Source of the DNA: Pyrus communis
Taxonomy: Eukaryota > Streptophyta > Magnoliopsida > Rosales > Rosaceae
Direction: 5' to 3'
Length of the DNA stretch: 64,000 bases
Assembly: GCF_963583255.1 (NCBI RefSeq)
Contig: NC_084817.1
Location: forward strand, 563,001 to 627,000
Part shown: piece after piece, positions 63,011-64,000 of the stretch
Numbering within the stretch: the stretch's first letter is position 1
Layout: every line of letters starts with the position of its first letter
Made by a program: the position numbers and the translations under genes
The notes under the pieces: generated by a model
What the model was told of the DNA's origin: nothing
What the model saw: only the letters and a program-made list of their open reading frames with translations
The model's database searches: none

Positions 63011-63908
63011 TCACTCGAAAGCCCATTGGTTCTCCCTGCGGACCTCCTCCTCTTCCTCGGGCGTAAAGTCGTTCTTAATGTTGAACGTCTTGCGAATCTC
63101 CTCGGGCGTTTTTCCCTTGATCATGTCCGCCACTGTTTGGCAAGTCAGGTCCAGCAAGCTCTTTATGTTCAAATAATTCGCAGCCTATAAACAACACAAC
63201 TCAATAACATGTTTTCCCAAGTAGTTTTATTATCAACAGGCATAGAGAAATACATAATAGTACAAAGAAACATTGGGCGCGTTTGAAAGCACTTCTACTC
63301 ATAAGATCTTTTGGGAGAAAGCACTTCCTATCACCCAGAAGCACTTATAAATTTTTTTCAGCCAAACAGGCCCGTTGTAATCTAGTGGTCATCAAGTGAT
63401 TACTGGTTAGTAAACGTATAAGCACAAATCGTAATTAAAAAAAATTAACTAATTAGACAAACAAACCCATGAATTTAATTCCCCTAAAAATTTCGAAAAA
63501 CGTCAAGACTTGCAATCAGATATCAGATAATCAGAAACCCTAAGGTAATTAAGCAGTAAAGTAATCGAATCGCAACAGCAAATCGATAAAAGGAGGAATA
63601 AAGAAACAGACCAGGATGAGATCGAAGAGCGTGGCCTGGTCGACCTTGACGAATTCGGCGTCCCAAGCCTTGAGGTCTTCATCGACGGAGGCGCGTTCTT
63701 CGGGCTTAGCGGCCTCGACGTGCTTCCGGCAGTACTCGATGACCTTCGCCAAGATCTTGCTGTTGACGTTGGGCAGCGGGATCCCGTTGTCGGCACAATC
63801 GTCCTCCACCATGTGCTTTATCGTCTGAGACATCAAAGCCACCGCCTCGTCCACCTCGAACGTCTCGCCGTCCGAGCTCTTCAGAGTTATCTTCCTCTCT
63901 GACGACAT
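63011..63908 (-). CDS. SKP1-like protein (SCF ubiquitin ligase adaptor)
   Basis: Two exons (63612-63908 and 63011-63184) joined by a GT-AG intron give 156 residues, the normal SKP1 length. The protein starts [21 protein letters not shown] and continues with the POZ-like fold ('[14 protein letters not shown]', '[18 protein letters not shown]'). The Skp1 dimerisation/F-box-binding region is in the second exon ('[25 protein letters not shown]', ending 'ENQWAFE'). SKP1/ASK proteins bridge cullin 1 and F-box proteins in SCF ubiquitin ligases, in nucleus and cytoplasm. The intron position after 'FDLIL' is the conserved one of intron-bearing plant SKP1 genes. It looks functional. The intron carries a short 'gcgcgtttgaaagcactt' MITE-like piece (63278-63373). 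Confidence 0.95.
63278..63373. mobile_element. Short MITE-like piece in the SKP1 intron
   Basis: The left end 'gggcgcgtttgaaagcactt' and the right end 'cagccaaacaggccc' are roughly inverted. It resembles the ends of the copies at 13334 and 18567. Borders are uncertain. Confidence 0.4.
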
Positions 63909-64000
63909 CGTTTCGTTGTGCCTTAACCCTAGAAACCCAGAGAAGAGAGAGACGATATCGGGATTTGATAGAGAAGAAACAAAAAGTAATTTTATAAGAA

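Overview
This is nuclear DNA of a dicot plant, very probably Rosaceae and most likely the apple/pear group. The intron-rich genes, the 5S-bearing Cassandra element, the Tekay-type chromovirus with 2.2-kb LTRs and the many small MITEs all fit. The family-level placement is my inference from gene and repeat character; no search was run.

Nine protein-coding loci can be modelled, seven of them intact as read. From left to right they are: an Alba/RGG RNA-binding protein (6133-8512, +), the 26S proteasome lid subunit RPN3 (10552-13068, +), an alpha-expansin with a 1-bp frameshift (16083-17285, +), a UPF0496 membrane-associated protein (19460-20796, -), a cinnamyl-alcohol/mannitol dehydrogenase (23011-26827, -), a LARP1-type La-motif protein (50580-53950, +), a decayed FD-like bZIP (54614-55489, +), an SBT5.2/CRSP-like subtilase (58788-62194, +) and a SKP1-like protein (63011-63908, -). 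Exon joins were checked by reading frame and by GT-AG, or once GC-AG, borders. The genes are functionally unrelated, as expected of plant chromatin, and no operon or gene cluster is present.

The repeat blocks dominate. At 330-5694 the promoter-side DNA of the Alba gene is repeated about three times, and is further interrupted by a 786-bp TIR element and by a solo LTR. At 26782-37960 lies a tandem duplication that begins inside exon 1 of the dehydrogenase. Its two units act as each other's empty sites and expose four clean insertions: a 1.44-kb solo LTR (itself carrying a 1.38-kb Harbinger-like element), a 2.14-kb solo LTR, a Cassandra TRIM and a 223-bp Mutator-type MITE, each with a target-site duplication. 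At 38700-50030 a degenerate tandem array with a period of about 300 bp was split by a very young, complete 9.4-kb Ty3/gypsy element. The two LTRs of that element differ, by eye, at one base and one 10-bp indel, yet its gag-pol frame carries an in-frame stop.

The most unusual observation is in the gypsy LTR family. Each of the four LTR copies in the window contains three copies of a small hairpin of fixed architecture. The third copy in each set differs from the first two by compensatory base-pair changes.
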